Assembly (NCBI RefSeq): GCF_007990505.1
Contig: NZ_AP019822.1
Coordinates: 2,043,568 to 2,107,567 of the forward strand
DNA: 64,000 nucleotides
Reading direction: 5' to 3'
From: Pseudoleptotrichia goodfellowii
Lineage (GTDB): Bacteria; Fusobacteriota; Fusobacteriia; Fusobacteriales; Leptotrichiaceae
The position numbers were made by a program, and so were the translations under genes. This document shows positions 1 through 8,010 of the stretch, piece after piece. Within the stretch, counting starts at the first letter, position 1. Every line of letters begins with the position of its first letter. A model generated the notes under the pieces. The model was not told the DNA's origin and did no database searches. It saw nothing but the letters and a program-made list of their open reading frames with translations.

Positions 1-774
1 GTAAAATATGATGCGAATAAAATTTCTCTTGAAAAATTATTGAAATATTATTTTCAGGTTATAGATCCTACAAGCATAAATAAACAGGGAAATGACAGAG
101 GAAGACAATACAGAACAGGTATTTATTACACAAATGTTAAGGATAAAGCAGCCATTGTAAAAGAAATTCAGGAACAGCAACGTAAATATTCAGATAAAAT
201 TCAGGTTGAAGTGGAGCCTTTAAGAAATTATATATTAGCCGAAGAATATCATCAGGACTATTTGAAAAAAAATCCTAACGGATACTGTCATATAGACTTG
301 GAACAGGCAAATAAAATTATTATAGATCCTAATGACTATCCGAAGCCGAGCGATAAAGAATTACAGGCAAAATTAACTCCGTTACAATACAGTGTTACTC
401 AAAAGAAAAATACCGAACACTCTTTCAGCAACGAATACTGGGATAATCATGAAGCCGGATTATACGTGGACATAACTACAGGCGAACCGCTATTTTCCTC
501 GAAGGATAAATATGACTCAGGTTGCGGATGGCCGAGCTTTACAAAGCCTATCGTGAAAGAAGTTGTCACTTATGCCGAAGACACAAGTTTCAATATGGTA
601 AGAACCGAAGTTTTAAGCAGAAGCGGAAAAGCACACTTGGGACACGTCTTCAACGACGGACCTAAGGACAAAGGCGGGCTGAGATACTGTATAAACAGTG
701 CATCCATAAAATTCATACCTTTAAAAAATATGGAAAAAGAAGGTTACGGATATTTGATTAACTTAGTTAAATAA
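1..774 (+). CDS. msrAB: Fused peptide methionine sulfoxide reductase MsrA/MsrB, 5'-truncated by window edge
   Basis: The gene reduces both epimers of protein methionine sulfoxide. The reading frame is already open at base 1, so the catalytic GCFW motif of MsrA lies outside the window. What remains is the MsrA C-terminus ([10 protein letters not shown], then [13 protein letters not shown]) followed by a full MsrB domain from about base 415. MsrB hallmarks are CGWPSF (523-540), HLGHVF and RYCINS, whose catalytic cysteine is codon 688-690. The zinc-binding CxxC pairs of many MsrBs are absent, as in the Neisseria PilB-type fusions. The downstream ccdA and thioredoxin genes suggest that the enzyme acts outside the cytoplasm and is re-reduced by electrons passed through CcdA. 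The TTG at base 40 is not the start, because it sits inside the MsrA domain. Confidence 0.95.
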   Translation, partial: VKYDANKISLEKLLKYYFQVIDPTSINKQGNDRGRQYRTGIYYTNVKDKAAIVKEIQEQQRKYSDKIQVEVEPLRNYILAEEYHQDYLKKNPNGYCHIDLEQANKIIIDPNDYPKPSDKELQAKLTPLQYSVTQKKNTEHSFSNEYWDNHEAGLYVDITTGEPLFSSKDKYDSGCGWPSFTKPIVKEVVTYAEDTSFNMVRTEVLSRSGKAHLGHVFNDGPKDKGGLRYCINSASIKFIPLKNMEKEGYGYLINLVK

Positions 775-810
775 AAAACAGATTATTTTATACAAGGAGC
801 TTTAAAAAAT

Positions 811-1455
811 ATGTTTGGACAACAATTATTAATAGGAAGTGTGTTTCTGGCGGGACTTGCTTCATTCTTCTCGCCTTGTATCTTTCCTATTGTTCCCATA
901 TATTTGGGAATTTTAAGTAAAGGAAAAAGGACAGTGATAAATACATTTTTATTTATATTAGGACTGTCTCTCACATTTGTAAGTTTAGGATTCAGTTTCG
1001 GTTTTCTCGGAAATATTTTTTTCAATGATACTATAAGAATTGTAGCGGGAATAATTGTTATAATCTTAGGATTACATCAAACAGGAATATTCAAATTTAA
1101 ACAATTGGAAAAAACAAAGTTAGTAGAAATTAATACTGAAGGAAAGAGTTCATCATTGGAAGCATTAATATTAGGATTGACTTTCAGTTTAGGTTGGACT
1201 CCATGTGTAGGACCTATCTTAGCCTCAGTACTTGCTCTTTCGGGAGATAAAGGTTCGGCAATATACGGAGGAATGATGATGTTTATTTATGTTATCGGTC
1301 TTGCAACACCATTTATACTATTTTCATTTTTTTCCAAAGAATTATTAAAAAGAACGAAATCTTTAAATAAACACTTAGATAAATTTAAAATCATTGGCGG
1401 AATACTTATTATTTTAATGGGAATTTTACTTATATCTAACAGATTTTATTTATAA
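811..1455 (+). CDS. ccdA: CcdA-family thiol-disulfide transmembrane electron carrier
   Basis: An inner-membrane protein of 214 residues that moves reducing equivalents from cytoplasmic thioredoxin to extracytoplasmic thiol proteins. It has about six hydrophobic segments and two conserved cysteines in the CcdA/DsbD-beta context: C23 in SPCIFP and C132 in WTPCVGP. Its length matches short CcdA proteins, not the longer DsbD. A Shine-Dalgarno sequence (AAGGAG) lies just upstream, 36 bases after the msrAB stop, so the genes look co-transcribed. No cytochrome c maturation genes are nearby. The position between msrAB and a secreted thioredoxin argues for a role in methionine sulfoxide reductase recycling, not haem attachment; that role is inferred. 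Confidence 0.9.
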   Translation: MFGQQLLIGSVFLAGLASFFSPCIFPIVPIYLGILSKGKRTVINTFLFILGLSLTFVSLGFSFGFLGNIFFNDTIRIVAGIIVIILGLHQTGIFKFKQLEKTKLVEINTEGKSSSLEALILGLTFSLGWTPCVGPILASVLALSGDKGSAIYGGMMMFIYVIGLATPFILFSFFSKELLKRTKSLNKHLDKFKIIGGILIILMGILLISNRFYL

Positions 1456-1487
1456 TATGATATAATTATAGAAAGGAACAAAATTTT

Positions 1488-1961
1488 ATGAAAAAGATTA
1501 CTGCATTACTATTAATGATATTGGGCTACAATATTTTAGCTGCCGGAGGTGCTTCATTGAACGGAATTCAATTAAAAGATTTAAACAACAATACTGTTTC
1601 ACTTAGTAAATATAAAGGAAAAAAAGTTTACATAAAAATGTGGGCTTCATGGTGCCCTATATGTCTTTCTGGATTACAGGAAATAAATACTTTAAGCGGA
1701 GAAAAAAATAAAAATTTTGAAGTTGTGACAATAGTTTCTCCGGGACAAAGAGGAGAAAAACCGAAAGATAAATTTATACAATGGTATAAAGGATTAAATT
1801 ACAAAAATATTACAGTATTGATAGATGAAAAAGGAGAAGTTCTTAAAAAGGCTCAAGTTAGAGGTTACCCTTCAAATATAATTCTTGATGCTAACGGAAA
1901 TATTTCCAAAGTATTACCGGGACACTTAAATATAGGACAGATAAAAGGAGCTGTAAATTAA
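1488..1961 (+). CDS. Secreted TlpA/thioredoxin-like thiol-disulfide reductase
   Basis: A 157-residue thioredoxin-fold protein with an N-terminal hydrophobic signal (about residues 1-19) ending in alanines. The active site is WCPIC (C56 and C59) within MWASWCPIC, and the cis-proline motif is RGYPSNIIL near residue 130. It is the probable intermediate that accepts electrons from CcdA and reduces the extracytoplasmic MsrAB encoded just upstream. A ribosome site (GAAAGGAAC) precedes the ATG. The stop codon at 1959-1961 directly abuts the ATG of the response regulator at 1962, so translation of the two is probably coupled. The exact partner is inferred from gene order. Confidence 0.88.
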   Translation: MKKITALLLMILGYNILAAGGASLNGIQLKDLNNNTVSLSKYKGKKVYIKMWASWCPICLSGLQEINTLSGEKNKNFEVVTIVSPGQRGEKPKDKFIQWYKGLNYKNITVLIDEKGEVLKKAQVRGYPSNIILDANGNISKVLPGHLNIGQIKGAVN

Positions 1962-2738
1962 ATGTATTCTATTTTAATAGTTGACGATGAACCTATAATA
2001 AGAAGGGGAATAAAAACATTTATTGATTTTAACAAATACGGGATAAGTAATGTATACGAGGCGGAAGACGGAAACTCCGCCTCTAAAGTGTTTTCTGAAG
2101 TTTTGCCCGATCTTGTACTGCTTGATATAAATATGCCTTTTAAAGACGGACTTACACTTGCCGAAGAATTTAAAAATAAAAAAAAAGAAACTAAAATTGC
2201 GATTATTACAGGATATGACTATTTTGAATATGCTCAAAAAGCATTAAAAACAGGTGTTGAGGACTATATTTTAAAACCTGTTTCAAAAAAAGATATAAAT
2301 GAAATTATAACAAAACTTATATATGAACTGAATCAGGAAAAAAAGCATATTGAAGCCGAAAAAATTATAAATAAGATCAACCACAGTGAAAATCCGAATA
2401 ATCAGGTTTCAAACAGTAAATATAAAGATATTATTCTGAAAAAATTTGAAGAAAATTATAATGATGTTTCTTTTAATTTAAATTCTCTTGCAGATGCTAT
2501 GAATTTATCTTCAGGGTATTTAAGTTCTCTTTTCAAAAATCTGTTCGGAATTCCTTTTCAGGATTATTTGAATAACGTCAGAATGGAAAAAGCTAAGTTA
2601 CTCTTACTTACAACTGACTTAAAAAATTACGAGATAAGTGATCAAATCGGATTTGATAATGTGTATTACTTTAATTCCAAATTTAAAAAAACTTTCGGAG
2701 TTACGCCGAAAGAATTTAAAAAAAATATAACAAAATAA
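1962..2738 (+). CDS. Two-component response regulator, CheY-AraC (YesN) type
   Basis: A 258-residue cytoplasmic DNA-binding regulator. Residues 1-120 are a receiver domain with the acidic pair D8/D9, phospho-acceptor D55 (LLDINMP) and the conserved lysine in YILKPVSK. Residues about 150-258 form an AraC-type double helix-turn-helix (LADAMNLSSGYLSSLFK, then a second helix ending GVTPKEF). There is no gap from the thioredoxin gene, and the partner kinase follows after 28 bases. A homologous two-component pair linked to msrAB has, as I recall, been described in Fusobacterium nucleatum under the name ModRS. The likely regulon is this methionine sulfoxide repair operon, which is an inference. Confidence 0.93.
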   Translation: MYSILIVDDEPIIRRGIKTFIDFNKYGISNVYEAEDGNSASKVFSEVLPDLVLLDINMPFKDGLTLAEEFKNKKKETKIAIITGYDYFEYAQKALKTGVEDYILKPVSKKDINEIITKLIYELNQEKKHIEAEKIINKINHSENPNNQVSNSKYKDIILKKFEENYNDVSFNLNSLADAMNLSSGYLSSLFKNLFGIPFQDYLNNVRMEKAKLLLLTTDLKNYEISDQIGFDNVYYFNSKFKKTFGVTPKEFKKNITK

Positions 2739-2766
2739 GATTTATTTAAATATTATAGGGAGAATT

Positions 2767-4437
2767 ATGAAATTATTCAAAAAATCCATCAGAAAATCAA
2801 TGACATTCAAAATAATAATTTACTATTTGACAGGTAATTTTTTATTTATACTTTTTTTGAGCAGCATATTTTATTACAGTTCCAAATATATTATAATGAA
2901 AAAAGAAATCGAAGCTACCCGAAAAAATGCCGAAAAAAGTGCCGAATATGTTTCTTTATATGTAGATAAGCTGAAAAACCTTATAAATCTCTTATCTGTT
3001 AATACTGATATTGAAAATACTCTAATAAATAACAGTGAAAACTCAAAGGTTAATGTTGAAAAACTGATTCAAATGATTATCACCGAAAATAAAGGTAATA
3101 TAAAAAGTATAACTGTTATCGGAAAAAACGGGAATATTATTTCCAACGAAAAAAATGTCAATATGGATATTTCGGCAGATATGATGAAAGAAAACTGGTA
3201 TATAAGTGCTATTAACAATACAGACAAACCTGTTTTAAATCCCATAAGAAAAAAACAGACTTCAATGGATATAACAAGTTGGGTTTTATCTATAAGCAAG
3301 GATATAAAAGACAAAAACGGAGAAAATCTGGGAGTCATAGTTTTTGATATAAAATATCAGGCTCTCAATGAATATTTAAAAGATATTTCAATGGGAGAGC
3401 AGAACGATAACCTTATAATTGACAATAAAAACAACATTATCTACTATAAAGACGTAAATTGTTTTATAAATAAAAAATGTCTGGACAAATTCCTGTCACA
3501 AAATAAAGAATATTACAAAAATAAGAATATTGCTTTAACAAAAGTCAACATAGGAAACACAGATTGGCAACTTATAAGTTTTTCCGAAATGAACGATCTT
3601 GTTTTACTCAAAAAGAGCTTTTTTGATGTTATTATAGCTATATTTTTGATTTCTCTTGGATTTACTACTGTTGTAACATTTCTGATAATCAGAAAATTTA
3701 TTAATCCCCTAAGAAAACTTGAAAATCATATACAGAAATTCGAAAATTCTCTTAGTGAATTTAATACTGAAAAAAATACGAGCTATGAAATAGAAGTTCT
3801 TGTAAAACATTTTAATAATATGATAAGCAGAATAAAATATTTAAGAGAGTACGAAATAAAAGCTCTGCACAGCCAGATTAATCCTCATTTTTTATATAAT
3901 ACACTGGACACGATTATCTGGATGACTGAATTTGGGGATAGTGAACAAGTTATAACTATTACTAAATCTCTTGCAAATTTCTTCAGACTTTCTTTAAGTA
4001 ACGGAAATGAAAAAATATCTCTAAAAGATGAGATTACTCATGTGAAAGAATATTTGTTTATTCAGAAACAGAGATATGAAGATAAACTTACATATAACTT
4101 TAATATAGATTCAAACCTGTTGTCTTCCGAAGTTCCGAAAATAATCATTCAGCCTATTGTAGAAAACTCTATATATCACGGTATTAAAAATATTCAGGGA
4201 ACAGGGATAATAGATATTAATGTCTATGAAAACAATAACGATATATACATAGCTGTAAAAGACAATGGAATCGGCTTTAAAAAATCAGAAAAGTTTAAAA
4301 AAAGTAAAATCGGCGGTGTCGGTATAAAAAATGTCGATAAAAGAATAAAATTTTATTACGGAAATGAATACGGAATCGAAATAAAAGAAATATCAGAAGG
4401 ATCTTGCGTTATATTAAAACTCCCGAGATTGAAATAG
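2767..4437 (+). CDS. Sensor histidine kinase, YesM/LytS-like
   Basis: A membrane kinase of 556 residues. Transmembrane segments lie near residues 15-40 and 285-310, enclosing an extracytoplasmic sensor region of about 240 residues that looks cache-like. A HAMP segment follows. The His_kinase family motif LHSQINPHFLYNTLD puts the probable phosphorylated histidine at H374. The ATP-binding part shows QPIVENSIYHG (N box) and DNGIGF (G1 box), then a G2-like GGVGIKN. This architecture pairs with AraC-type response regulators such as the one directly upstream. The ligand cannot be read from the sequence; the locus suggests an oxidised thiol or methionine signal. The gene ends the plus-strand operon. 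Confidence 0.92.
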   Translation: MKLFKKSIRKSMTFKIIIYYLTGNFLFILFLSSIFYYSSKYIIMKKEIEATRKNAEKSAEYVSLYVDKLKNLINLLSVNTDIENTLINNSENSKVNVEKLIQMIITENKGNIKSITVIGKNGNIISNEKNVNMDISADMMKENWYISAINNTDKPVLNPIRKKQTSMDITSWVLSISKDIKDKNGENLGVIVFDIKYQALNEYLKDISMGEQNDNLIIDNKNNIIYYKDVNCFINKKCLDKFLSQNKEYYKNKNIALTKVNIGNTDWQLISFSEMNDLVLLKKSFFDVIIAIFLISLGFTTVVTFLIIRKFINPLRKLENHIQKFENSLSEFNTEKNTSYEIEVLVKHFNNMISRIKYLREYEIKALHSQINPHFLYNTLDTIIWMTEFGDSEQVITITKSLANFFRLSLSNGNEKISLKDEITHVKEYLFIQKQRYEDKLTYNFNIDSNLLSSEVPKIIIQPIVENSIYHGIKNIQGTGIIDINVYENNNDIYIAVKDNGIGFKKSEKFKKSKIGGVGIKNVDKRIKFYYGNEYGIEIKEISEGSCVILKLPRLK

Positions 4438-4460
4438 AAAATATTCCAACAAAATAAATC

Positions 4461-4540
4461 CCCTTCCCACATTTTCGTAATCGGTAAAGTCACGAAGAAC
4501 GTAGGCAGTGGGAGTATGAGGGCAGCAATGAGCCCTCATG
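4461..4540 (+). other. Structured intergenic segment, possible mobile-element end relic
   Basis: The 107-base gap between the kinase gene and upp holds nested inverted repeats. TCCCAC (4465-4470) pairs with GTGGGA (4508-4513) and encloses TTCGT (4474-4478) with ACGAA (4492-4496). A separate perfect 8-bp hairpin follows, ATGAGGGC (4516-4523) with GCCCTCAT (4532-4539). There is no T-run after either strand's hairpin, so it is not an ordinary terminator. The hairpin-rich end resembles 3' ends of IS200/IS605 tnpB elements, but no transposase remains here. It could also be a small structured RNA. Confidence 0.3.
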
Positions 4541-4544
4541 AAAA

Positions 4545-5168
4545 CTATTTTGTACCAAAAATTCTATCTCCTGCATCTCCCAATCCCGGATAAATATACG
4601 CCTTATCATTTAATCCTTTATCTATAGCTGCTATATATAGATCTACATCCGGATGTTTTTCTATAACCTTTTTTATTCCTTCAGGAGCTCCAATAATGCA
4701 CAGCATTGTTATATTCTTTACTCCTTTTTCTTTTAAATAATCAATAGTGTAAATCATTGATCCTCCTGTAGCCAACATCGGATCTGTGATAAATACCTGA
4801 CTTTCAGCTACATTAACAGGCATTTTTGCATAATAATATACCGGCTCAAGAGTTTCTTCATTTCTATACACTCCCAGATGTCCCACTTTAGCATTGGGAA
4901 GTAACTGCAGTATTCCTTCCACCATTCCTAATCCTGCCCTTAAAATAGGCACTAGAGTAACAGGCTCTTCCAAAACTTTCGTTTTAGTTTTCTGTATCGG
5001 TGTCTCAATTTCAATTTCCTTCAGATTCAAATGTTTTGTAGCTTCGTACACCATAAGTCCGGCTATTTCATTTAAACTTTCTCTAAAAAGCTTCGTATCC
5101 GTATTCTTATTTCTCAGGTTTGTCAGCTTGTGCTCAATTAAAGGGTGTTTTAATTCATAAACTGCCAT
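4545..5168 (-). CDS. upp: Uracil phosphoribosyltransferase
   Basis: Converts uracil and PRPP to UMP in pyrimidine salvage; cytoplasmic. The protein is 207 residues, the usual length. The PRPP-binding loop is [14 protein letters not shown], and the C-terminus carries the family signature [27 protein letters not shown] is the conserved central motif. The frame also opens with a TTG at 5171, but the ATG at 5168 has GGAGTG seven bases upstream and gives the typical N-terminus [10 protein letters not shown]. The gene lies downstream of the rpmE2 terminator. No PyrR-like attenuator was seen. Confidence 0.96.
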   Translation of the reverse strand: MAVYELKHPLIEHKLTNLRNKNTDTKLFRESLNEIAGLMVYEATKHLNLKEIEIETPIQKTKTKVLEEPVTLVPILRAGLGMVEGILQLLPNAKVGHLGVYRNEETLEPVYYYAKMPVNVAESQVFITDPMLATGGSMIYTIDYLKEKGVKNITMLCIIGAPEGIKKVIEKHPDVDLYIAAIDKGLNDKAYIYPGLGDAGDRIFGTK

Positions 5169-5207
5169 CAAAAATCACTCCATTCTATTATTTTTTTATA
5201 AATTCCT

Positions 5208-5250
5208 AAAAAAAAACAGAGAAACTACTATTTAAAATAGTAACTCTGTT
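5208..5250 (-). terminator. Rho-independent terminator after rpmE2
   Basis: On the minus strand AAACAGAG and ACTATTT arms pair with AAATAGTA and CTCTGTTT (5215-5250 on the map), with a small internal asymmetry, and a run of T residues follows. It separates rpmE2 from upp. Confidence 0.8.
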
Positions 5251-5254
5251 TATA

Positions 5255-5494
5255 TTATAAATTATATTTTTTCTTAAATTTATCAACTCTTCCTGTTTCA
5301 TCGACAAATTTAGATTTACCTGTATAAAAAGGATGCGAAGTTGAACTTGTAGCAACTTTAATTACAGGGTATTCTTGACCTTCAAAAGTAACTGTTTCTT
5401 TTGAACTTTTTGTAGATTTTCCTAAAAATCTATCTCCATTACTTGTATCTTCAAATACAACCAATCTATAGTCAGGATGTATATCTTTTCTCAT
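5255..5494 (-). CDS. rpmE2: 50S ribosomal protein L31, type B
   Basis: A 79-residue ribosomal protein. It begins [14 protein letters not shown] and contains [25 protein letters not shown], the L31 signature region. The zinc-chelating cysteines of type A L31 are absent, so this is the zinc-independent type B form. The frame continues upstream with two other methionines, but the ATG at 5494 has a good GAAAGGAG site and starts exactly at the conserved MRKDIHP. A promoter is visible at 5551-5579 and a terminator at 5208-5250, so the gene is monocistronic. Confidence 0.96.
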   Translation of the reverse strand: MRKDIHPDYRLVVFEDTSNGDRFLGKSTKSSKETVTFEGQEYPVIKVATSSTSHPFYTGKSKFVDETGRVDKFKKKYNL

Positions 5495-5550
5495 GCTTGA
5501 CTCCTTTCTATCTATTAATTTACACGACATCATTTTCGCTATTTCAAATA

Positions 5551-5579
5551 ATAATATCACATTTTCACTTTATTTTCAA
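5551..5579 (-). promoter_or_regulatory. Promoter of rpmE2
   Basis: On the minus strand TTGAAA (5574-5579), a 17-base spacer and TATTAT (5551-5556). It lies about 55 bases upstream of the rpmE2 start codon. Confidence 0.65.
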
Positions 5580-5591
5580 GTAATTTTTTAT

Positions 5592-5633
5592 TACAAAAAA
5601 ATAAGCTTCAGATACAAAATGCATCCTCAGCCC
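5592..5633 (-). terminator. Terminator after the fadA gene pair
   Basis: On the minus strand GCTGAGGATGC, a five-base ATTTT loop and GTATCTGAAGC form an 11-position stem with G-U pairs and a symmetric GA/AG internal loop. TTATTTTTTT follows. It lies about 50 bases past the stop codon of the second fadA gene. Confidence 0.6.
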
Positions 5634-5681
5634 ATTTTTATTAATTAAATAGTTCTTTAAGCAATATTACTTATCAATTAC

Positions 5682-6077
5682 TTATCTTAAAGATTTTAAT
5701 AATTCGAAATCTTCCAATACTTTTTGTTCTTTTTTGATTTCTTTATCCAATTCAGATCTTAATGATTTGAATTCAGACATTTTTTGTTTGAATTCTTTTC
5801 CGAAAATACTTTTATCAGCATTTGCTTCGATATCAGCTATTCTTTGATCGATAGTTGCTTGCATTGCCAAGTATTTATCCAATCTTTGTTGAGCTGCTTG
5901 AGCTAAAGCTGCCTGTTCGTTAAATTTTTGTTGTTCCATTTGGTCCAATCTTTGTAATTGTTTTTCCAAATTGTTCAAGCTATCTTCCAAAGAAGCTTTT
6001 TTTGCCGGTGCAGCTGCACCGAAAGACATACTGCTTAATACTAATACTCCTGCTAAAATTGCTAATTTCTTTTTCAT
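5682..6077 (-). CDS. FadA-family adhesin, second of a tandem pair
   Basis: A small secreted coiled-coil adhesin of 131 residues. Residues 1-20 are a Sec signal peptide (MKKKLAILAGVLVLSSMSFG). The mature part is almost entirely heptad-like helix, with a first helix (SLEDSLNNLEKQLQRLDQMEQQKFNEQAAL) and a second helix after FGKEFKQKMSEF, as in the FadA helical hairpin. There are no cysteines in the mature protein. Relative to the upstream paralogue it has an extra Ala/Pro/Lys linker after the signal. It starts two bases after the upstream paralogue's stop, so it shares that promoter. FadA of Fusobacterium nucleatum is an adhesin and invasin; whether this copy binds a host receptor is unknown. 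Confidence 0.85.
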   Translation of the reverse strand: MKKKLAILAGVLVLSSMSFGAAAPAKKASLEDSLNNLEKQLQRLDQMEQQKFNEQAALAQAAQQRLDKYLAMQATIDQRIADIEANADKSIFGKEFKQKMSEFKSLRSELDKEIKKEQKVLEDFELLKSLR

Positions 6078-6079
6078 TT

Positions 6080-6469
6080 TTAATTTCCTCCTTTTAATTC
6101 TTCTACTTTATTGAAGTTATCTACTACTTTAGATAATCCTGCTATATCAGCATCCAATGCTTTTACTACATTTTTATATTCTTTTACAAGATTTTCATAT
6201 TCACCTTTGAAGTATTTTGTGTTTCTTGTTTGTTCCAATTTAGACATTTTTTCTTCAATAGCTGCTTTTAAAGCTTGTTTTTCTTGTAATTGTTGTGAAG
6301 CGTTTTCAGCATTTGCTCTCAATTTTGAATATTGTTGATTTTCCATATTAACAAGTTGATTATATTCTGCTTCCAATTTGTTAAATTTGGCATCTACTGT
6401 TGCTACTTGACGTTCTGCTGCAAATGAAACTGCACTTAACAATACGAATAAAATTCCTAATTTTTTCAT
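6080..6469 (-). CDS. FadA-family adhesin, first of a tandem pair
   Basis: A secreted helical-hairpin protein of 129 residues. The signal peptide is MKKLGILFVLLSAVSFAA. The mature sequence contains FNKLEAEYNQLVNMENQQYSKL and a tip region NTKYFKGEYENLVKEYKNV, closely matching the F. nucleatum FadA pattern (tip motif RFYKSQYQDL there), and ends in GGN much as FadA ends in AGN. It is cysteine-free. A consensus promoter lies about 55 bases upstream and AGGAGG precedes the ATG. The neighbour downstream is a diverged paralogue, so hetero-oligomers are possible. The family call is strong; host binding is inferred. Confidence 0.9.
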   Translation of the reverse strand: MKKLGILFVLLSAVSFAAERQVATVDAKFNKLEAEYNQLVNMENQQYSKLRANAENASQQLQEKQALKAAIEEKMSKLEQTRNTKYFKGEYENLVKEYKNVVKALDADIAGLSKVVDNFNKVEELKGGN

Positions 6470-6523
6470 AACATCCTCCTAAAGATATTTAATTAATTGT
6501 ATTTCAAAACAAATCTTTTACAT

Positions 6524-6552
6524 ATTATATATTATTTACCTTGTCTTGTCAA
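6524..6552 (-). promoter_or_regulatory. Consensus sigma-70 promoter of the fadA pair
   Basis: On the minus strand a perfect TTGACA (6547-6552), a 17-base spacer and a perfect TATAAT (6524-6529). Such a full match predicts strong constitutive expression of the adhesin pair. Confidence 0.85.
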
Positions 6553-6561
6553 TCTTTTTTA

Positions 6562-6594
6562 AGAAAAAGAGCTAGACTAAGTAGCTCTTTTTAT
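6562..6594 (-). terminator. Rho-independent terminator after ompA
   Basis: AAAAAGAGCTA and TAGCTCTTTTT (6564-6592) form an 11-bp stem with a short loop. Reading the minus strand, a T-rich tract follows. It lies just upstream of the fadA promoter and insulates the two units. Confidence 0.82.
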
Positions 6595-6618
6595 TATAAT
6601 TATTTGACTTTATTTTGA

Positions 6619-7707
6619 TTATTGATTAATTAATCTTACGTTTTGGAAGTCAACGTTTTGGAAGAATAATTCAACTCTTCTGTTATTGTATCTTCCTTGA
6701 ACTGTTTTGTTAGTATCTGCAGGTTGTGACTCACCTTTACCTGTTATTGTTCCGTAAGAAATTGAATTTTTCAATCCGTATTCTCTTAACAATCTTGCAA
6801 CATTTTGTGCTCTTGCTACTGATAATTTTTGGTTATAAGCATCAGAACCTGTAGAATCTGTATGTCCAACAAAATCAATTGTTCCACCGTCAGCAAATTG
6901 ATTAATTACATTTGCAATAGTTCCTAAGTCTTTAGCTTCTGCTTGGTTAGGTACTCTTCCGTCAACTTTAAATCCTTTAATTACACATTTTTTCTCATCA
7001 ACTGAACAATTGAATGGGAATACTGCTGTTCTTGTATTTATTTCTCTTACTTCAGGTTGTTTAGGTTGAACAACTACTTCTTCAACTACTCTTTGAGTAA
7101 CTACTTTAGGTGATCTGTCATTTTGTAATTTTCCGAATCTATATCCTAATCTTAACCCGAATGAATCTATTCTACCTCTTTCTTTATCAGAAGATCCTAC
7201 AACATTAGATTTTATATTTGCTCTTTCATATATAGCTTCCAATGAAACAGGTCCGAATTCAGTTCCTATTCCTGCTGCAGTATATAATCCACCAGAAACA
7301 TTAACTCCTTCTCTTCCTAATTCTTTTGATTCATTAGCAAATGCATATCCCGCTCTTCCTAATACATATAAAACATCATTTCCTGAATCTGTTGTAATCA
7401 AGTTGAATTTACCTAACGCGTAAACAGGAGCTACTCTTGCCAATTTATCATTTTTATCATGTCTTGCTACTAATTTACCTGATTTTGGAGACAATTTATA
7501 TTCTGCTCCTAATCCCCATTCAAATTCTCCCTGATTATCAAAGATATATTCCAACCCTAATGCAGGTCCTGCTTTAAGTTTTAAATCTTCAGTAGATGCT
7601 CCTCCTTTAAATTTTCTGTTAAAGTCATATCCACCTTTTATTTGGAACTCAGATGCTACAGCATTTAAAGCCAATAAAGCTGTTCCTAAAATAACTAACT
7701 TTTTCAT
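6619..7707 (-). CDS. OmpA-family outer-membrane protein
   Basis: A 362-residue outer-membrane anchor protein. It has a signal peptide (MKKLVILGTALLALNAVA), then an N-terminal beta-barrel region (residues about 20-200) of alternating aromatic and polar segments such as GLGAEYKLSPKSG and GLRLGYRFGKL. A linker and a C-terminal OmpA-like peptidoglycan-binding domain (about 235-350) follow, with the signature VGHTDSTGSDAYNQKLSVAR. A cysteine pair in FNCSVDEKKC may form a disulfide in the periplasm. The start has AAGGAGG upstream and a near-consensus promoter. It was probably placed next to the fadA genes by shared surface function; their promoters are separate. Confidence 0.93.
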   Translation of the reverse strand: MKKLVILGTALLALNAVASEFQIKGGYDFNRKFKGGASTEDLKLKAGPALGLEYIFDNQGEFEWGLGAEYKLSPKSGKLVARHDKNDKLARVAPVYALGKFNLITTDSGNDVLYVLGRAGYAFANESKELGREGVNVSGGLYTAAGIGTEFGPVSLEAIYERANIKSNVVGSSDKERGRIDSFGLRLGYRFGKLQNDRSPKVVTQRVVEEVVVQPKQPEVREINTRTAVFPFNCSVDEKKCVIKGFKVDGRVPNQAEAKDLGTIANVINQFADGGTIDFVGHTDSTGSDAYNQKLSVARAQNVARLLREYGLKNSISYGTITGKGESQPADTNKTVQGRYNNRRVELFFQNVDFQNVRLINQ

Positions 7708-8010
7708 TTAATTTCCTCCTTAATATTTCAATCGTTTGATTTCTAAATACTCTCCCTAATCTTCTTCTAAGATTATACTATAACTCGTCAAAAAAATCAA
7801 CCTTTTTTTTTTATTTTTTATTTTTTACTTTTTTTATTTTTATTTTCTTTAATTCAGCAACTTTTTTCTCAAATAAAATCTTATTTCAGCAACTATCATT
7901 TCTGAATTTAATTCATTTCATACTAAACTTGAAAAATCGGTTTTTTTTATATTTTTCTCTTTTTTATAAAATTAATTTTATAAAAATAAAAATTATTTTT
8001 TGGTTAAATT
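7708..8010. other. AT-rich intergenic region between glyS and ompA
   Basis: About 300 bases without a gene. The half next to ompA holds its ribosome site and promoter. The rest (about 7800-8010) is extremely T-rich on the plus strand and includes an AT palindrome, TTTTATAAAATTAATTTTATAAAA-like, near 7965-7990. No ORF, riboswitch or strong GC-containing terminator stem was seen. Confidence 0.6.
7772..7800 (-). promoter_or_regulatory. Promoter of ompA
   Basis: On the minus strand TTGATT (7795-7800), a 17-base spacer and TATAAT (7772-7777). It lies about 65 bases upstream of the ompA ATG. A second TTGACG lies within the spacer but at the wrong distance. Confidence 0.7.
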
